A DNA stretch of 36,813 bases from Syntrophaceae bacterium UBA1163. Its GTDB lineage: Bacteria; Desulfobacterota; BSN033; UBA1163. A program made the position numbers and the translations under genes. Of this stretch, positions 1 to 9,627 are shown piece after piece (position 1 is the first letter of the stretch; each line of letters begins with the position of its first letter). The stretch spans positions 1 through 36,813 of the forward strand of contig DBZJ01000155.1 of NCBI GenBank assembly GCA_002311635.1, in the 5' to 3' direction. Under the pieces are notes generated by a model, which saw only the letters and a list, made by a program, of their open reading frames with translations, ran no database searches and was not told where the DNA came from.

Positions 1-24
1 CAATGCGGCAAAACTGGATTTAAG

Positions 25-49
25 GCAGAGACGCAAAGTCAAACTCTGC
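25..49. repeat. short inverted repeat at window edge
   Basis: Six-base arms GCAGAG (25-30) and CTCTGC (44-49) flank a 13-base loop just past the 3' end of the ABC ATPase gene. No T-run follows on the minus strand, so it does not look like a canonical terminator. It resembles short dispersed intergenic dyads seen elsewhere in the window. Confidence 0.4.
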
Positions 50-57
50 GTTAAAAC

Positions 58-1005
58 TTATTCATTTTTCCAAAACGGACAGCGCACGAAACGTCCGGGT
101 TCAACTTCGAGCAGTTCGGGAATTTTTTCGGAACACTCCGCTTTGGCAATCGGGCAGCGCGGAGCAAAACGGCAACCGGGTGGAAACGCGCCCAATCTCG
201 GGACGGCGCCGGGGATTGCCGTGAGCCGGTCGGCGTCCGCGTCCAGGCCTGGGACCGAGTTCATCAGCGCCCGGGTGTAGGGATGCAAGGGGCGCTGCAA
301 CAACTCGCGCGCCGGGGCGGTTTCGACAATCTGGCCGGCATACATCACGGCCACCTGGTCGGCGACATCCCCGACGATGCCGAGGTTGTGGGTGATGAGC
401 AGAATGGCCATGCCCAGTTGCTGCCGAAGCCGGCCAAGCAATTCGATGATTTGCGCCTGGATGGTGACATCCAGCGCGGTGGTCGGCTCGTCCGCCACCA
501 GCAGCCGGGGATTGCCGGCCAGCGCCTGGGCGATCAGCACGCGCTGGTTCATGCCGCCGGAGAGTTCTTTGGGGTAATAAGACCAGAATTTTCTGTCCAG
601 ACCTACCATTTCCAATAACGATTCAATCCGCTTCACCTGCCCTTCTTTTCGGAGCTTTGTTTTCGCGATCCGAAACGGCAAAAGGCAATTTTCAAAGACT
701 CGATACCATGGAAAAAGGGTAGAGTCTTGAAAGACAATCCCATATCCTCTTGCTTGCCTCAGTTCTTGAGGGGTCTTTTCTTCGATGAGGATTTCCCCAT
801 CAGAGGGGCCGCCCTCATCGCCAATATCTCCCATGAGTTCAAGAAGCGTGCTCTTTCCCGATCCCGACGGGCCAATGAGGGAAAGGAACTCACCCTGAGC
901 GACCTCCAGGTCGATGCCATCCAGAGCTTCCACATCACGGTCTTTGAAATGTTTCTTCACATTGGTCAAGCGGATGGCAACCGGAAGGGTTGATTGAGGA
1001 TCCAT
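58..1005 (-). CDS. ABC transporter ATP-binding protein, chimeric (NitT/TauT-type N-half, Opp/Dpp-type C-half)
   Basis: Cytoplasmic ATPase of an ABC importer, 315 aa. Visible are Walker [10 protein letters not shown], a Q-loop in [10 protein letters not shown], signature LSGGMNQR, Walker B LLVADEP and the H-loop ITHN. The front half up to the signature reads like NitT/TauT (SsuB/TauB) ATPases, which fits the upstream permease and binding protein. From the signature onward it is Opp/Dpp-like: [24 protein letters not shown], and the C-terminal oligopeptide-transporter tail with four cysteines ([15 protein letters not shown]). Base composition also switches near 555-570, with the downstream part clearly GC-richer. 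I chose ATG at 1005 over the upstream TTG at 1029. Last gene of the ABC operon. Either a true recombination at the conserved signature or an assembly join. Confidence 0.85.
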   Translation of the reverse strand: MDPQSTLPVAIRLTNVKKHFKDRDVEALDGIDLEVAQGEFLSLIGPSGSGKSTLLELMGDIGDEGGPSDGEILIEEKTPQELRQARGYGIVFQDSTLFPWYRVFENCLLPFRIAKTKLRKEGQVKRIESLLEMVGLDRKFWSYYPKELSGGMNQRVLIAQALAGNPRLLVADEPTTALDVTIQAQIIELLGRLRQQLGMAILLITHNLGIVGDVADQVAVMYAGQIVETAPARELLQRPLHPYTRALMNSVPGLDADADRLTAIPGAVPRLGAFPPGCRFAPRCPIAKAECSEKIPELLEVEPGRFVRCPFWKNE

Positions 1006-1072
1006 GCGTGTTCTACCTTGCAACTCCAAACATCAATTTACCCCTCCCTTGTCGGAAGAGGTCACCCCCATC

Positions 1073-1092
1073 CCTGCCTGCCGGCAGGCAGG
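1073..1092. repeat. 20-bp perfect palindrome
   Basis: Positions 1073-1082 (CCTGCCTGCC) are followed immediately by their reverse complement (1083-1092). It sits in the spacer between the phosphoribosyltransferase-like gene and the ABC ATPase gene, flanked by C-rich and G-rich tracts. Probably a dispersed intergenic palindrome; no regulator assignable. Confidence 0.7.
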
Positions 1093-1138
1093 CTCACCCT
1101 CCCCCATCAAAGGGGAAGGGATAGGTTTCAGAGGCGAT

Positions 1139-2122
1139 TCATTCTGCGGAAGAGGACCAGAGTGATTCAAAGTATTCGAATAGAGAAGGATTGAAATCAT
1201 GAACCCTCTTCTTCATTTCCTCTGTCCGAATATCGACTGTCCAGGCACTCCAATCCTCCTTTTTCGGATCCATGCCCAGAACCTGCATTTCCCAGAGGGT
1301 ATGGATGGAATAGTTTACCGGGTCCTCGAGGCTCTCCCCGATATCGCCGACACAGCACAGCCGCTTTCCCTGGTACCGGCGAAGCGCTTTTTCATAAAGC
1401 TCCTTCGTGGTAATGGAGCCGGCGCTGATCACGGAGAGGTCGGTGAGTGGAAGTCGTGGAAGGTTTCCGACTTTTGAAACCTCAAAGATGCATTGAAAGA
1501 AGACAGGTATGAATTCCACCTTCCTCTTCAGGCATTCCTGGTAAATTCGCTGGATACCCTCCAGGCTGCCGCACGCCGTAATCACATAGACCTGCTTTGG
1601 CCGATGGTGGACAAAACCGTTTCTCAAAAAGTAAGCGATCGTTGAGCCCGAGGCAATCGCTGTATCGGGGATCAGCCAGGTATCCCCCTGATATTCTCCG
1701 ACAAAGTTCTCCGCACGAATCTCCCAATCCGTGCCTTCCTGGTTGAGGACTCTCTGAAGTTTGATGAAAACGGTTGTAAGAAGCATGCGGTCATAGGGCG
1801 GGGCGTGGCCGAACGCATACTGGAGGTCGAAAGGATAGGCGCCCCTGAGAATAATGTATTGACATAATTCTTTGCCGCTAAGTTTTTCGAAGAATAACTC
1901 AACGAAGGATTTCGCCATGTAACGGATCAGATTGAATTTTGGCCGGCCGCTGATCTCTCTTCCAAGCAGAAATTGTTGAGCAGGGTCGCTTTCGACGACA
2001 TAAATCAAAGGCGGTATGGTTCGGTCATTTCGGAGATGACGCACCTCCCATGCCCTGGCACTTCCAATCGCATTGATGCTGTGCGGGGTTCCTATGTTTT
2101 CGAGAAAGGTACGGTCTGTCAT
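1139..2122 (-). CDS. phosphoribosyltransferase-like protein
   Basis: A 327-aa soluble protein without signal peptide. The segment TWLIPDTAIASGSTI (around residue 150) resembles the PRPP-binding loop of type I phosphoribosyltransferases (hydrophobic strand, acidic pair, then a small-residue loop ending GGT or GST), but only one of the two usual acids is present. A second conserved-looking patch, CCVGDIGESLEDP, lies near residue 260. It is longer than uracil or orotate phosphoribosyltransferases (about 200-220 aa). A strong ribosome site (GGAGGAG) precedes the ATG at 2122. It sits between the binding protein and the ATPase of an ABC importer and downstream of pyrimidine genes, so a link to an imported base or its nucleotide is plausible. 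Fold assignment is moderate; function is inference. Confidence 0.6.
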   Translation of the reverse strand: MTDRTFLENIGTPHSINAIGSARAWEVRHLRNDRTIPPLIYVVESDPAQQFLLGREISGRPKFNLIRYMAKSFVELFFEKLSGKELCQYIILRGAYPFDLQYAFGHAPPYDRMLLTTVFIKLQRVLNQEGTDWEIRAENFVGEYQGDTWLIPDTAIASGSTIAYFLRNGFVHHRPKQVYVITACGSLEGIQRIYQECLKRKVEFIPVFFQCIFEVSKVGNLPRLPLTDLSVISAGSITTKELYEKALRRYQGKRLCCVGDIGESLEDPVNYSIHTLWEMQVLGMDPKKEDWSAWTVDIRTEEMKKRVHDFNPSLFEYFESLWSSSAE

Positions 2123-2197
2123 TAATACTCCTCCAGTCTAAGAATCAGAATGTTCGGATCGCAGGCAACAAACCCCAATGCCAAAATCCCTGCCTTC

Positions 2198-2214
2198 GTC
2201 CCGCAAGGCGGGAC
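2198..2214. repeat. GC-rich hairpin in intergenic repeat region
   Basis: Arms GTCCCGC (2198-2204) and GCGGGAC (2208-2214) with a 3-base loop lie in the 180-bp spacer between the binding-protein gene and the phosphoribosyltransferase-like gene. The surrounding sequence is made of short CAAA/GTCAAA-type words and their complements. On the minus-strand transcript this could act as an RNA processing or stability element. Confidence 0.6.
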
Positions 2215-2302
2215 TTCGCGCAGGCAGGCAAATGTCAAAGGAATGTCAAAGTCAAAATCCAAAACAGTTTGAGGTTTGAACTCTGGCATTTGACAATTTG
2301 GT

Positions 2303-3277
2303 TTATTTGGGGAATACGCCGCTTGGAAATTTCTCCGTGTAGGCTTTTTTCACATCCGGCATTTTTTCCGATAGCCCAACCTTGAACATATCCCTGGCCA
2401 CATTTTCCCATTTTTTCGGAAGAATGTAACCCAAACCGTTCTTCCTTGTGTCAGGGGTGATCATCAATGCCTTCATCGGAGCGACCGCATCCATCTCGTG
2501 CGCAAAGTCGAGGCCCTCGTTGGTTTTTTTCAGAATGTTAAAGGTTTCTTTAGGATTTTCGAGAGCCCATTGGAACCCTTTATATCTCCCTGTCACCACC
2601 GCCTGAACGACGTCCGGATACTTCTTGAGAATTTCTTCTGTCGTGAAAAGAACATTATCCACCCAGTCAATCCCTAAATCCTTATAGTCGACCGTGTAAA
2701 ATGTTTTTCCCATTTTTTTCGCCTCGCGCTGGGCCGTGATCAATTCGTTGTAAGTCATTGCGGAGGCAATAGGCCAGGTTCCAGCCAGCCAGGGCTTGAT
2801 ATCCCCACCCTGGTTTTGAATGGTGAACTGTTTTTCCCATCCCTTGCCGGCAGCACATTTCGCTTTGGCATCGTAACCGATCCAGATGCCGAAGTCTCCC
2901 TTAATGTCTTTTGCGGAATTAATCGGCTTCCAACTGATGATTCGCATAGCGCTGGTTTGAAAATCGACGCTCACGGCAACCAGATCGATTCCTTCCTTCT
3001 CTCTTGCCCGGATAATATTTTCCGGATAATCATTCCCGAAGGCGATGTTTCCCGCCCTCACCGAAGCGACCACCTTTTGGATCGGAGAAATCCCGGGTCC
3101 TCCCTGAACCTCCCTCACTTTCATCTTTCCGTAAAAGCCCTTATCCATGGCCACCCAGCCACCTGCTGATTCCATATGAACAAACCAGGCCTCATGGACA
3201 ACGGCCTCCTGACCGATAGCGTAACAAGGCAGAATCATGATCGTCAACAATGTAAGGCATGATAAGAATCTTTTCAT
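2303..3277 (-). CDS. ABC transporter substrate-binding protein (NMT1/SsuA-like)
   Basis: A 324-aa periplasmic solute-binding protein. The N-terminus has an Sec signal peptide (MKRFLSCLTLLTIMILPCYAIGQ, likely cut near residue 22); the Cys there lacks a good lipobox, so a soluble form is expected. The mature part has features of the NitT/TauT and NMT1/THI5-like family: an early W/KGFY segment (VAMDKGFYGKMKV), a VRAGNIAFGN strand, and late WALENPKET and PKKWE helices. A very strong ribosome site (GGAGGAGGG) precedes the ATG. It lies downstream of the permease gene, and the ATPase follows. Family members bind taurine, sulfonates, nitrate, thiamine or flavin precursors; the ligand cannot be read from sequence. 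Operon company with a phosphoribosyltransferase-like protein favours a base or heterocycle, by inference. Confidence 0.85.
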   Translation of the reverse strand: MKRFLSCLTLLTIMILPCYAIGQEAVVHEAWFVHMESAGGWVAMDKGFYGKMKVREVQGGPGISPIQKVVASVRAGNIAFGNDYPENIIRAREKEGIDLVAVSVDFQTSAMRIISWKPINSAKDIKGDFGIWIGYDAKAKCAAGKGWEKQFTIQNQGGDIKPWLAGTWPIASAMTYNELITAQREAKKMGKTFYTVDYKDLGIDWVDNVLFTTEEILKKYPDVVQAVVTGRYKGFQWALENPKETFNILKKTNEGLDFAHEMDAVAPMKALMITPDTRKNGLGYILPKKWENVARDMFKVGLSEKMPDVKKAYTEKFPSGVFPK

Positions 3278-3300
3278 GGTTATTCCCTCCTCCTTTCCTA

Positions 3301-3392
3301 AAATTGTGGATTGCGGAATTCGGATTGCGGAGTTAAAACCTAAGAAACAAATCTTTGATTCCGCATTCTACATTTCGAAATCCGAAATTGAA
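3301..3392. repeat. imperfect inverted repeats in ABC operon spacer
   Basis: The 115-bp spacer between permease and binding-protein genes contains TTGCGGAATTCGGATTGCGGA-like words early (about 3311-3331) and near-complementary words late (GATTCCGCATTC and AATCCGAAATT, about 3357-3390). It would form a long imperfect stem in the mRNA. Same style as spacers at 2140-2302 and 4170-4320. Confidence 0.5.
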
Positions 3393-4139
3393 TCACCTCC
3401 TCTCTTCAGAGATATGCCACGCGATCGTCCTTTTCTCGACGAGGGTGATCATCCCGACAAAACAGAGTGCAAGCAGTGAGCAAGCGATAATGCTGGCAAA
3501 AACCCTCGGCGTATCCATGATGTAGATCGCATCGACGATGAGAAACCCCAATCCCCGATAGGCCCCGAAGACCTCTCCCACGACGGCACCGATCACGGCC
3601 AATGTCCACGCGACCTTGAAGCTCGCGAATATCTGTGGAAGAGCAAAAGGAAATTGGAGATACCAAAATTTCTGCCACCTGGAAGAATGATAAGAGTCCA
3701 TCCATTTCATCTCTGTGGCGCCCACCGAGGCCAGGGCCTTAAAGGTTGGTCCCAGGACCGGAAAGAAAACGCAGATGACGGCGGTCACGACCTTAGACCC
3801 CATACCACTTCCGAAGATGATCACAATGGGTGCAGCGATGGCAACGATCGGAGTGCTGTTGAGGATCACGGCATAGGGGTAGAACATCTCTTTCAAAGGC
3901 CGGTACCAGAGAAAGAGAATGGCTGTTACAATGGCGGACAAGGAGCCGACGGCGAAACCGATTCCTGCCTCAAGCAATGTCATAACTGTGTGGGAGGCGA
4001 GGAGTTGTATTTTTGCGATGGTATAAGAGATGATCGTCGTGGGTGTGGGAAGGAGAAATTTTGGAATCTCCAACCATCGTACGAGAAGCTCCCATAGCAA
4101 TAAAATACCGACAATGGATCCGATGGAATACCTATTCAT
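3393..4139 (-). CDS. ABC transporter permease (SsuC/TauC-like)
   Basis: A 248-aa inner-membrane permease with about six hydrophobic segments, the usual length for NitT/TauT permeases (about 250 aa). The cytoplasmic EAA-type loop that contacts the ATPase is visible as GEVFGAYRGLGFLI about 55 residues from the C-terminus. The N-terminal LLWELLVRWLEIPKFLLPTPTTI is also typical of the family (PxFLLPxP). First gene of the ABC operon, followed by binding protein, phosphoribosyltransferase-like protein and ATPase. The ribosome site is weak (GGGTCTCACG), so expression may depend on the upstream gene dcd or on a promoter in the repeat-rich spacer that I could not identify. Substrate unknown. Confidence 0.88.
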   Translation of the reverse strand: MNRYSIGSIVGILLLWELLVRWLEIPKFLLPTPTTIISYTIAKIQLLASHTVMTLLEAGIGFAVGSLSAIVTAILFLWYRPLKEMFYPYAVILNSTPIVAIAAPIVIIFGSGMGSKVVTAVICVFFPVLGPTFKALASVGATEMKWMDSYHSSRWQKFWYLQFPFALPQIFASFKVAWTLAVIGAVVGEVFGAYRGLGFLIVDAIYIMDTPRVFASIIACSLLALCFVGMITLVEKRTIAWHISEERR

Positions 4140-4175
4140 CGTGAGACCCGACGCAACACAGGCGAAAAGACCTTT

Positions 4176-4316
4176 TTGATTTCAAATCCCAATTCCCAAA
4201 TTCCAAATCCCAAACAAGCTCCAAGTTCCAATTTCAAATTATCCAAAAAAGTTTTTGATGTTTTGGATTTTGGTGATTGGAAATTATTTGTATTTTGGTG
4301 CTTGGGATTTGGTGCT
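4176..4316. repeat. AT-rich imperfect inverted repeat of short CCAAA words
   Basis: The spacer between dcd and the ABC permease begins with repeats of CCCAAATTCCAAATCCCAA-type words and ends with complementary words (GGATTTTGG, TTGGAAA, CTTGGGATTTGG). CCAAATCCCAA near 4204 pairs with TTGGGATTTGG near 4303. The whole block could fold into one long imperfect hairpin. No gene is seen here. Confidence 0.6.
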
Positions 4317-4322
4317 TATCGT

Positions 4323-4835
4323 TCAGAGCCGGTTTTGGTTCTTGAATTTACCCTGGTATGAGGCTTTTCCCTCCGTGCGCTCGAGGATGATCTGACAGAT
4401 CCGGACTCCGGGTTTGAGGACGAGAGGGAAGGGCGCCAGGTTTCCGATCTCGAGCACCTGGCGATTGTCAATCCCGGGTTGAACGAATCCTGCGGTCATA
4501 TGAATGACCAGGCCCATTCGGGCAAAACGGCTCCTTCCTTCAAGCCAGCCGCAGATATTGGCAGGCAACCTAATCCTTTCATGGGTAATCCCCAGTACTG
4601 TTTCACCGGGCATCAGGGTGAAGGATTCGTCTGTCTCGAGACGTTCCGTCAGGTCTTCAATCGAAATGTTATCTTCGACAACACAGGCATTTCTCAGTTT
4701 TTTAAAAACCCTGAACTCGTTTCCCAAATGGAGATCAATGGAGCCCGGGCCGACCTGGCTCTCCTCGAAGGGTTCGATTTCGACGGTTCCCTGGCGGATT
4801 TCTTTTAAAATTTCCTCTCTTGTCAAAACTCCCAT
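4323..4835 (-). CDS. dcd: dCTP deaminase
   Basis: A 170-aa trimeric deaminase of the dUTPase superfamily, converting dCTP to dUTP plus ammonia in thymidylate precursor supply. Visible family motifs: SIDLHLGNEFRVF (residues 32-44), GRSRFARMGL (100-109) carrying the phosphate-binding Arg-Ser, and QVLEIGN (126-132) whose Glu129 matches the catalytic glutamate of Dcd. It is somewhat shorter than E. coli Dcd (193 aa). A bifunctional dCTP deaminase/dUTPase cannot be excluded by eye. Ribosome site GAGG precedes the ATG at 4835. It lies 88 bp downstream of carB on the same strand, so carAB and dcd probably form a pyrimidine transcription unit. Confidence 0.85.
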   Translation of the reverse strand: MGVLTREEILKEIRQGTVEIEPFEESQVGPGSIDLHLGNEFRVFKKLRNACVVEDNISIEDLTERLETDESFTLMPGETVLGITHERIRLPANICGWLEGRSRFARMGLVIHMTAGFVQPGIDNRQVLEIGNLAPFPLVLKPGVRICQIILERTEGKASYQGKFKNQNRL

Positions 4836-4923
4836 GAAATGGTCCTCAATTTACAACCAAACTCCTCCACACCCGCCTCCCGATTCTTTACAGCTTCAGG
4901 AAGGATAGGGAACAGGTGGCATT

Positions 4924-7900
4924 TTATATCCGTGGTGCTCCACCTTGCAAACGAATAGTACCAGTGGACGCAGAAGAAGACGAAATATTCTGATGGTATT
5001 CCTGGACCGATTTCACCGACATGCCTCTCCTCAAGGATTCAATCGCATTGACGACCGCCTCCGCACCGGAGAGCGTTGTGACACAAGGGATGTTGTGTGC
5101 CACGGACTGACTCCGTATGGCCACTTCATCGGTCTTGGGCTTCTTCCCGCTGGGAGTATTGATAACCAGATGGATCTCTCCATTTTTCATCTGATCGACA
5201 ATATCCGGTCTTCCTTCTCCCACCTTAAGAACGGTTTGGACAGGAATGGCGTTGTTGGTCAAGACTTTAGCCGTTCCCTTGGTGGCTACGATCTCAAATC
5301 CGAGGTCGACCAGTTTCTTCGCGAGAAAGACGATGGAGCGCTTATCTTTATTCATGACGCTGATGAAGACCTTCCCGGTTAGAGGAATGTTCACCCCCGC
5401 ACCGATTTGAGATTTGGCGAAGGCCATTCCAAAATCGGTGTCAATTCCCATCACTTCACCGGTGGATTTCATCTCCGGCCCCAGCACGGTATCGACTCCG
5501 TAGAAACGGTTGAAGGGGAAGACGGATTCCTTCACGGCGATATGGGGGATCTCGACTTCTCCCCGAATCCCCAGCTCCTCGAGCTTTTTCCCCACCATCA
5601 CCTTGGCAGCCACCTTCGCCCAGGGAACTCCGGTCGCCTTGCTGATGAAAGGAACCGTTCTGGAGGCTCTTGGATTGACCTCCAGGACATAGATGGTATC
5701 GTTCTTGATTGCATACTGAATATTCATCAAACCGATGACCTGGAGCTCCTTGGCCAGGGCATAGGTGTTTCGTTTCAGACCTTCGATCAAATCATCGCTG
5801 AGAGAATAGGGAGGTGTGACACAAGCGCTATCCCCGGAATGGATCCCGGCCTGTTCGATGTGTTCCATGATCCCCGCGATGACGCAGGTTTCTCCGTCAG
5901 CGACCGCATCGACATCGATCTCGATGGCGTCCTCCAAAAATTTGTCGATGAGAATCGGATGTTCGGGAGAGGCCTCCACAGCACGACGGGCAAAGCCTTC
6001 CAACGCTTCCTCATCGTAAACGATCTCCATGGCCCTTCCTCCCAACACATAAGAGGGCCTCACGACGACCGGATAGCCGATCTCTTCGGCAACCCTTCTT
6101 GCCTCCTCCACGGAATTTGCCGTGCCGTTCCAGGGCTGGATGAGACGCAATTTCTTGAGAAGTGCCTTGAAGCGTTTTCGATCTTCCGCCAGGTCAATGT
6201 TGTCAGGACTCGTTCCAACGATTTTCACCCCCACCCTTTCCAAAGGCACCGCCAGATTGAGAGGGGTTTGGCCTCCGAACTGGACGATCACCCCATCCGG
6301 TTTTTCGGCATCGACGATGTGAAGGACATCTTCAAAGGTGAGGGGCTCGAAATAGAGTTTGTCAGAGGTGTCGTAGTCCGTGGAGACGGTTTCCGGGTTG
6401 GAGTTCACCATGATCGTCTCATACCCCAATTCTTTTAAGGCGAAGGAGGCGTGGACACAGCAGTAGTCGAATTCGATCCCCTGACCGATTCGATTGGGGC
6501 CTCCCCCTAAAATCATAATCTTCTTTCTCGAAGAGACCTTGGATTCATCTTCTGCTTCATACGTCGAATAGTAATAGGGGGTATAGGCTTCAAACTCGGC
6601 CCCGCAGGTATCCACTAATTTGTAAGTGGGAAGAACCCCCTTCTCCTTTCTCCTGTCCCGGAGAGTGGCTTCATCAAATCCGAGGAGGTGGCCCAGCTGA
6701 TAGTCGGAGAAGCCGAACTCCTTTGCCTTCCTCAAAAGAGGGTCGGGAAGTTGAACTTGGTCAGGAGTCAGCGTCTTTTTCCAGAGCTCCAGGTCCCCTA
6801 CCTTCGTTCCAAAAGACTGGATCTCCTTCTCAAGGTCGGTGATCTCTTGAATGTTGGTAAGGAACCAGGGATCGATCTTTGTCAGATCGTGGATCTCCTC
6901 GACCTTCATCCCCAGGAGCAAAGCATGTCGAATATAAAAGATCCTCTCCGCGTTGGGAGTGGAGAGCTTTTTCTTTACTTCTTGAAGGAGATTAGCCCGT
7001 GCGCCTTCACCGGAGCTCTCCGCAGGGAAGGGGAATTTGTCCCTCCCATCCGCTCCAAGACCATGTCTTCCAATCTCCAAAGAGCGGAGACCTTTTTGGA
7101 GGGCTTCCTTGAAAGTCCGGCCGATGGCCATGGTTTCACCGACCGACTTCATCGAGACAGTCAGCGTTGGATCTGCTCCGGGAAATTTTTCAAAGGTGAA
7201 TCTTGGGATCTTCACCACACAATAGTCAATCGTGGGCTCAAAACAGGCAGGCGTCTTTTTCGTGATGTCATTGGGAATCTCGTCGAGCGTGTATCCCACC
7301 GCCAGCTTTGCCGCCATCTTGGCGATGGGGAATCCGGTTGCTTTGGAGGCGAGGGCTGAGGAGCGAGAAACCCTGGGGTTCATTTCAATGATGATCATTC
7401 GTCCGTCCTCTGGGCGAATAGCGAATTGGATGTTCGATCCTCCCGTCTCGACTCCTATTTCTCGAATGGCTCGAATGGCCCCGTCCCTCATCCTTTGGTA
7501 TTCTTTGTCCGTCAGTGTTTGAGCAGGGGCGACGGTGATGCTGTCTCCAGTATGGATGCCCATAGGATCGAAATTCTCAATCGAGCAGATGATGACGACG
7601 TTGTCATGGAGGTCCCTCATCACCTCCAGCTCGAACTCCTTCCATCCGAGAACGGACTCTTCAATCAGAATCTCTCCGATCATACTCCACTCGAGTCCGC
7701 GAGCTGCCATCTCTTCGAATTCTTCGATATTGTACGCCACTCCGCCGCCCGTCCCTCCCAGGGTGAAACTGGGCCGGATAATGAGAGGAAAACCGATCCC
7801 CTTCGCCACCTCCAAGGCTTCGGTCAGCGAATAGGCGAGCCCGCTCTTTGGAAGGTCGAGGCCGATCTTCCTCATCGATTCCTTGAAGAGATTTCGATCT

Positions 7901-8280
7901 TCTCCTTTCTTGATCGCTTCATATTTGGCTCCGATCATTTGAACGCCGTATTTCTGAAGCACCCCGGATTCGTAGAGGGCGACGGATACATTAAGACCTG
8001 TCTGACCGCCTAAGGTGGGGAGAAGGGCATCCGGTTTTTCCCGGTCGATGATCTTTTCTAAAATTTCCGGAGTGATGGGCTCGATGTAAGTCCGGTCGGA
8101 CATCTCGGGATCGGTCATGATGGTGGCAGGATTGGAGTTGACCAACACCACTTCGAAACCTTCTTCTCTTAAAGCCTTACAGGCCTGAGTGCCGGAGTAG
8201 TCGAATTCGCAGGCCTGGCTGATCACAATGGGACCGGAACCGATGATCAGGATTCTTTTGATGTCCGTCCGCTTAGGCAT
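4924..8280 (-). CDS. carB: carbamoyl-phosphate synthase large subunit
   Basis: A 1118-aa synthetase subunit making carbamoyl phosphate from bicarbonate, 2 ATP and ammonia channelled from CarA, for pyrimidine and arginine synthesis. Two homologous ATP-grasp halves are clear: the first opens with [19 protein letters not shown] sequence (VISQ here) and holds FTLGGTGGG; the second opens with [22 protein letters not shown] and holds [14 protein letters not shown]. The C-terminal MGS-like allosteric domain follows ([12 protein letters not shown] to the end). It is about 45 residues longer than E. coli CarB (1073 aa), partly from an insert rich in Gly/Glu near residues 408-432 and a Ser-rich C-terminal tail. 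Its start overlaps the carA stop by 8 bp (ATGCCTAA), indicating translational coupling. Confidence 0.97.
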   Translation of the reverse strand: MPKRTDIKRILIIGSGPIVISQACEFDYSGTQACKALREEGFEVVLVNSNPATIMTDPEMSDRTYIEPITPEILEKIIDREKPDALLPTLGGQTGLNVSVALYESGVLQKYGVQMIGAKYEAIKKGEDRNLFKESMRKIGLDLPKSGLAYSLTEALEVAKGIGFPLIIRPSFTLGGTGGGVAYNIEEFEEMAARGLEWSMIGEILIEESVLGWKEFELEVMRDLHDNVVIICSIENFDPMGIHTGDSITVAPAQTLTDKEYQRMRDGAIRAIREIGVETGGSNIQFAIRPEDGRMIIIEMNPRVSRSSALASKATGFPIAKMAAKLAVGYTLDEIPNDITKKTPACFEPTIDYCVVKIPRFTFEKFPGADPTLTVSMKSVGETMAIGRTFKEALQKGLRSLEIGRHGLGADGRDKFPFPAESSGEGARANLLQEVKKKLSTPNAERIFYIRHALLLGMKVEEIHDLTKIDPWFLTNIQEITDLEKEIQSFGTKVGDLELWKKTLTPDQVQLPDPLLRKAKEFGFSDYQLGHLLGFDEATLRDRRKEKGVLPTYKLVDTCGAEFEAYTPYYYSTYEAEDESKVSSRKKIMILGGGPNRIGQGIEFDYCCVHASFALKELGYETIMVNSNPETVSTDYDTSDKLYFEPLTFEDVLHIVDAEKPDGVIVQFGGQTPLNLAVPLERVGVKIVGTSPDNIDLAEDRKRFKALLKKLRLIQPWNGTANSVEEARRVAEEIGYPVVVRPSYVLGGRAMEIVYDEEALEGFARRAVEASPEHPILIDKFLEDAIEIDVDAVADGETCVIAGIMEHIEQAGIHSGDSACVTPPYSLSDDLIEGLKRNTYALAKELQVIGLMNIQYAIKNDTIYVLEVNPRASRTVPFISKATGVPWAKVAAKVMVGKKLEELGIRGEVEIPHIAVKESVFPFNRFYGVDTVLGPEMKSTGEVMGIDTDFGMAFAKSQIGAGVNIPLTGKVFISVMNKDKRSIVFLAKKLVDLGFEIVATKGTAKVLTNNAIPVQTVLKVGEGRPDIVDQMKNGEIHLVINTPSGKKPKTDEVAIRSQSVAHNIPCVTTLSGAEAVVNAIESLRRGMSVKSVQEYHQNISSSSASTGTIRLQGGAPRI

Positions 8281-9418
8281 TGGAATGGAGCTCCATCATC
8301 TTCACAAATTCTCCAAAGAGGCCTTGCGTATCGTGAGGCCCCGGCGAAGCTTCGGGGTGGTATTGTACGGAAAAGATCGGAAACCGTTTGTGCCTCATCC
8401 CTTCGAGGGTCTGGTCGTTGAGATTGATCTGGGTTAATTCAACCTCCGCCGGATCCAGCGATTGAGGGTCAACGCAGAACCCATGATTTTGGGAAGTGAT
8501 CATGACCTTCCCTGTTTTCAAATCTTTGACAGGTTGATTGGCCCCACGATGGCCGAATTTCAATTTAAACGTTCTTCCTCCAAGGGCTAATCCCAAGAGC
8601 TGGTGTCCCAGGCAGATGCCGAAGATCGGTTTTTTCCCAATCAATTGGCGAATAGTCTCAATGGCATAGGGAACTCCCTCCGGGTCGCCCGGACCGTTAG
8701 ATAAAAGAATCCCGTCCGGCTGAAGGGCGAGGATGGATTCTGCGCTGGAAGGGGCGGGAAGAACGGTAACGTCACAGTTCCAATCGTAAAGGGAACGAAG
8801 AATGTTATATTTGATACCATAGTCGAGAGCGACCACCTTTGGTCGAACGTGGGAGGTGGGGGATGTAGGATGGTGATTCAAAAATTGAGAATCATTACCA
8901 CTCGTCCATGGGAAGGATTTCCCACAGGTCACCTCCTTGACCAGGTCCCGGCCGATCAGACCCGGAGAATTCCTGGCTTTCTCAATCAGGCGATCCCGAT
9001 CGAGGTCGTCCGTGGAAAGGACAGCTTTCATGGCACCCGCCTGCCGGATATGCTTGGTGATGGCGCGGGTATCCAGGCCCTCCGCTCCCATAATGCGGTG
9101 ACGGGTCAAATAATCGGAGAGGGTGTTATTGCCACGCCAGCTGCTGAAGATAGGACTGTTCTCTTTGACGATGAACCCCTCTACCTTTGGGCCCTGGGAT
9201 TCAATGTCCTCTTGATTGATTCCATAGTTTCCGATGAGCGGATAGGTCATGATGACGATTTGGCCTTTATAAGAGGGATCGGTGAGAATTTCCTGGTAGC
9301 CGGTCATGCTCGTATTGAAGACAACTTCTCCCGTCTTTTCTCCCAGAAACCCGAACGACCACCCTTCAAATACGACCCCGTCCTCTAAAGCCAATATGGC
9401 TTTCTGTTTCGGTTTCAT
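8273..9418 (-). CDS. carA: carbamoyl-phosphate synthase small subunit
   Basis: A 381-aa glutaminase subunit that hydrolyses glutamine and passes ammonia to CarB. The N-terminal CarA domain shows the family block [19 protein letters not shown] and [10 protein letters not shown]. The C-terminal class-I amidotransferase domain has the nucleophile elbow [15 protein letters not shown] (Cys about residue 269) and the His-Glu pair in [10 protein letters not shown]. Length matches E. coli CarA (382 aa). Start ATG at 9418 has AAGGA upstream. It is the first gene of carAB-dcd. A promoter, leader ORF and terminator lie in the 200 bp before it, so attenuation control is likely (see separate entries). Confidence 0.97.
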   Translation of the reverse strand: MKPKQKAILALEDGVVFEGWSFGFLGEKTGEVVFNTSMTGYQEILTDPSYKGQIVIMTYPLIGNYGINQEDIESQGPKVEGFIVKENSPIFSSWRGNNTLSDYLTRHRIMGAEGLDTRAITKHIRQAGAMKAVLSTDDLDRDRLIEKARNSPGLIGRDLVKEVTCGKSFPWTSGNDSQFLNHHPTSPTSHVRPKVVALDYGIKYNILRSLYDWNCDVTVLPAPSSAESILALQPDGILLSNGPGDPEGVPYAIETIRQLIGKKPIFGICLGHQLLGLALGGRTFKLKFGHRGANQPVKDLKTGKVMITSQNHGFCVDPQSLDPAEVELTQINLNDQTLEGMRHKRFPIFSVQYHPEASPGPHDTQGLFGEFVKMMELHSNA

Positions 9419-9530
9419 TCGGAATCCTTGTCCAACTGAGGTCGCGTTCCGGCATTATCGGAACGAGATCCTTTGACGCCCTCAATAAATGAGGGGGCTA
9501 TAAAAGTTAAATGGGTGAGGCACAACGGGG

Positions 9531-9602
9531 TCATAAAAAAAGACCCCCGGTCCTGTCTGAACAGGAACGAGGGTCTTTGAGTTGTCTTACTTGTTTGACC
9601 AT
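9531..9602 (-). CDS. putative carAB leader peptide (23 codons)
   Basis: An ATG at 9602 opens a 23-codon frame (begins MVKQVRQLKD, ends GLFL) that runs completely through the terminator hairpin and its T-run and stops with TGA at 9531-9533, directly after the T-run. It lies about 20 nt downstream of the predicted transcription start and about 110 bp upstream of carA. The geometry matches the E. coli pyrBI leader, where a ribosome following the polymerase closely opens the attenuator. The ribosome site is weak (AAGTAAAG). Not homologous to a known leader peptide by eye; inferred from layout. Confidence 0.5.
   Translation of the reverse strand: MVKQVRQLKDPRSCSDRTGGLFL
9535..9578 (-). terminator. 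intrinsic terminator/attenuator in carA leader
   Basis: On the minus strand AAAGACCC (9578-9571) pairs with GGGTCTTT (9546-9539), with an inner stem TCCTGT/ACAGGA around a 4-base loop and a 7-T run at 9541-9535. It stands between the predicted promoter and carA, so it must be read through for carAB expression. No consensus PyrR-binding loop was recognised. Confidence 0.85.
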
Positions 9603-9627
9603 AAGTTTTCTTTACTTCATCTTTGCT

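Noticed and set aside
5407..6438. 343-codon plus-strand open frame opposite carB
   Set aside because: It is the antisense of a clearly conserved carB region, has no ribosome site and no recognisable domain; open antisense frames are common opposite GC-biased genes.
9535..9600. PyrR-type binding loop in the carA leader
   Set aside because: The conserved UCC-GNG-AGG-type loop is not present in the hairpin or the preceding leader.
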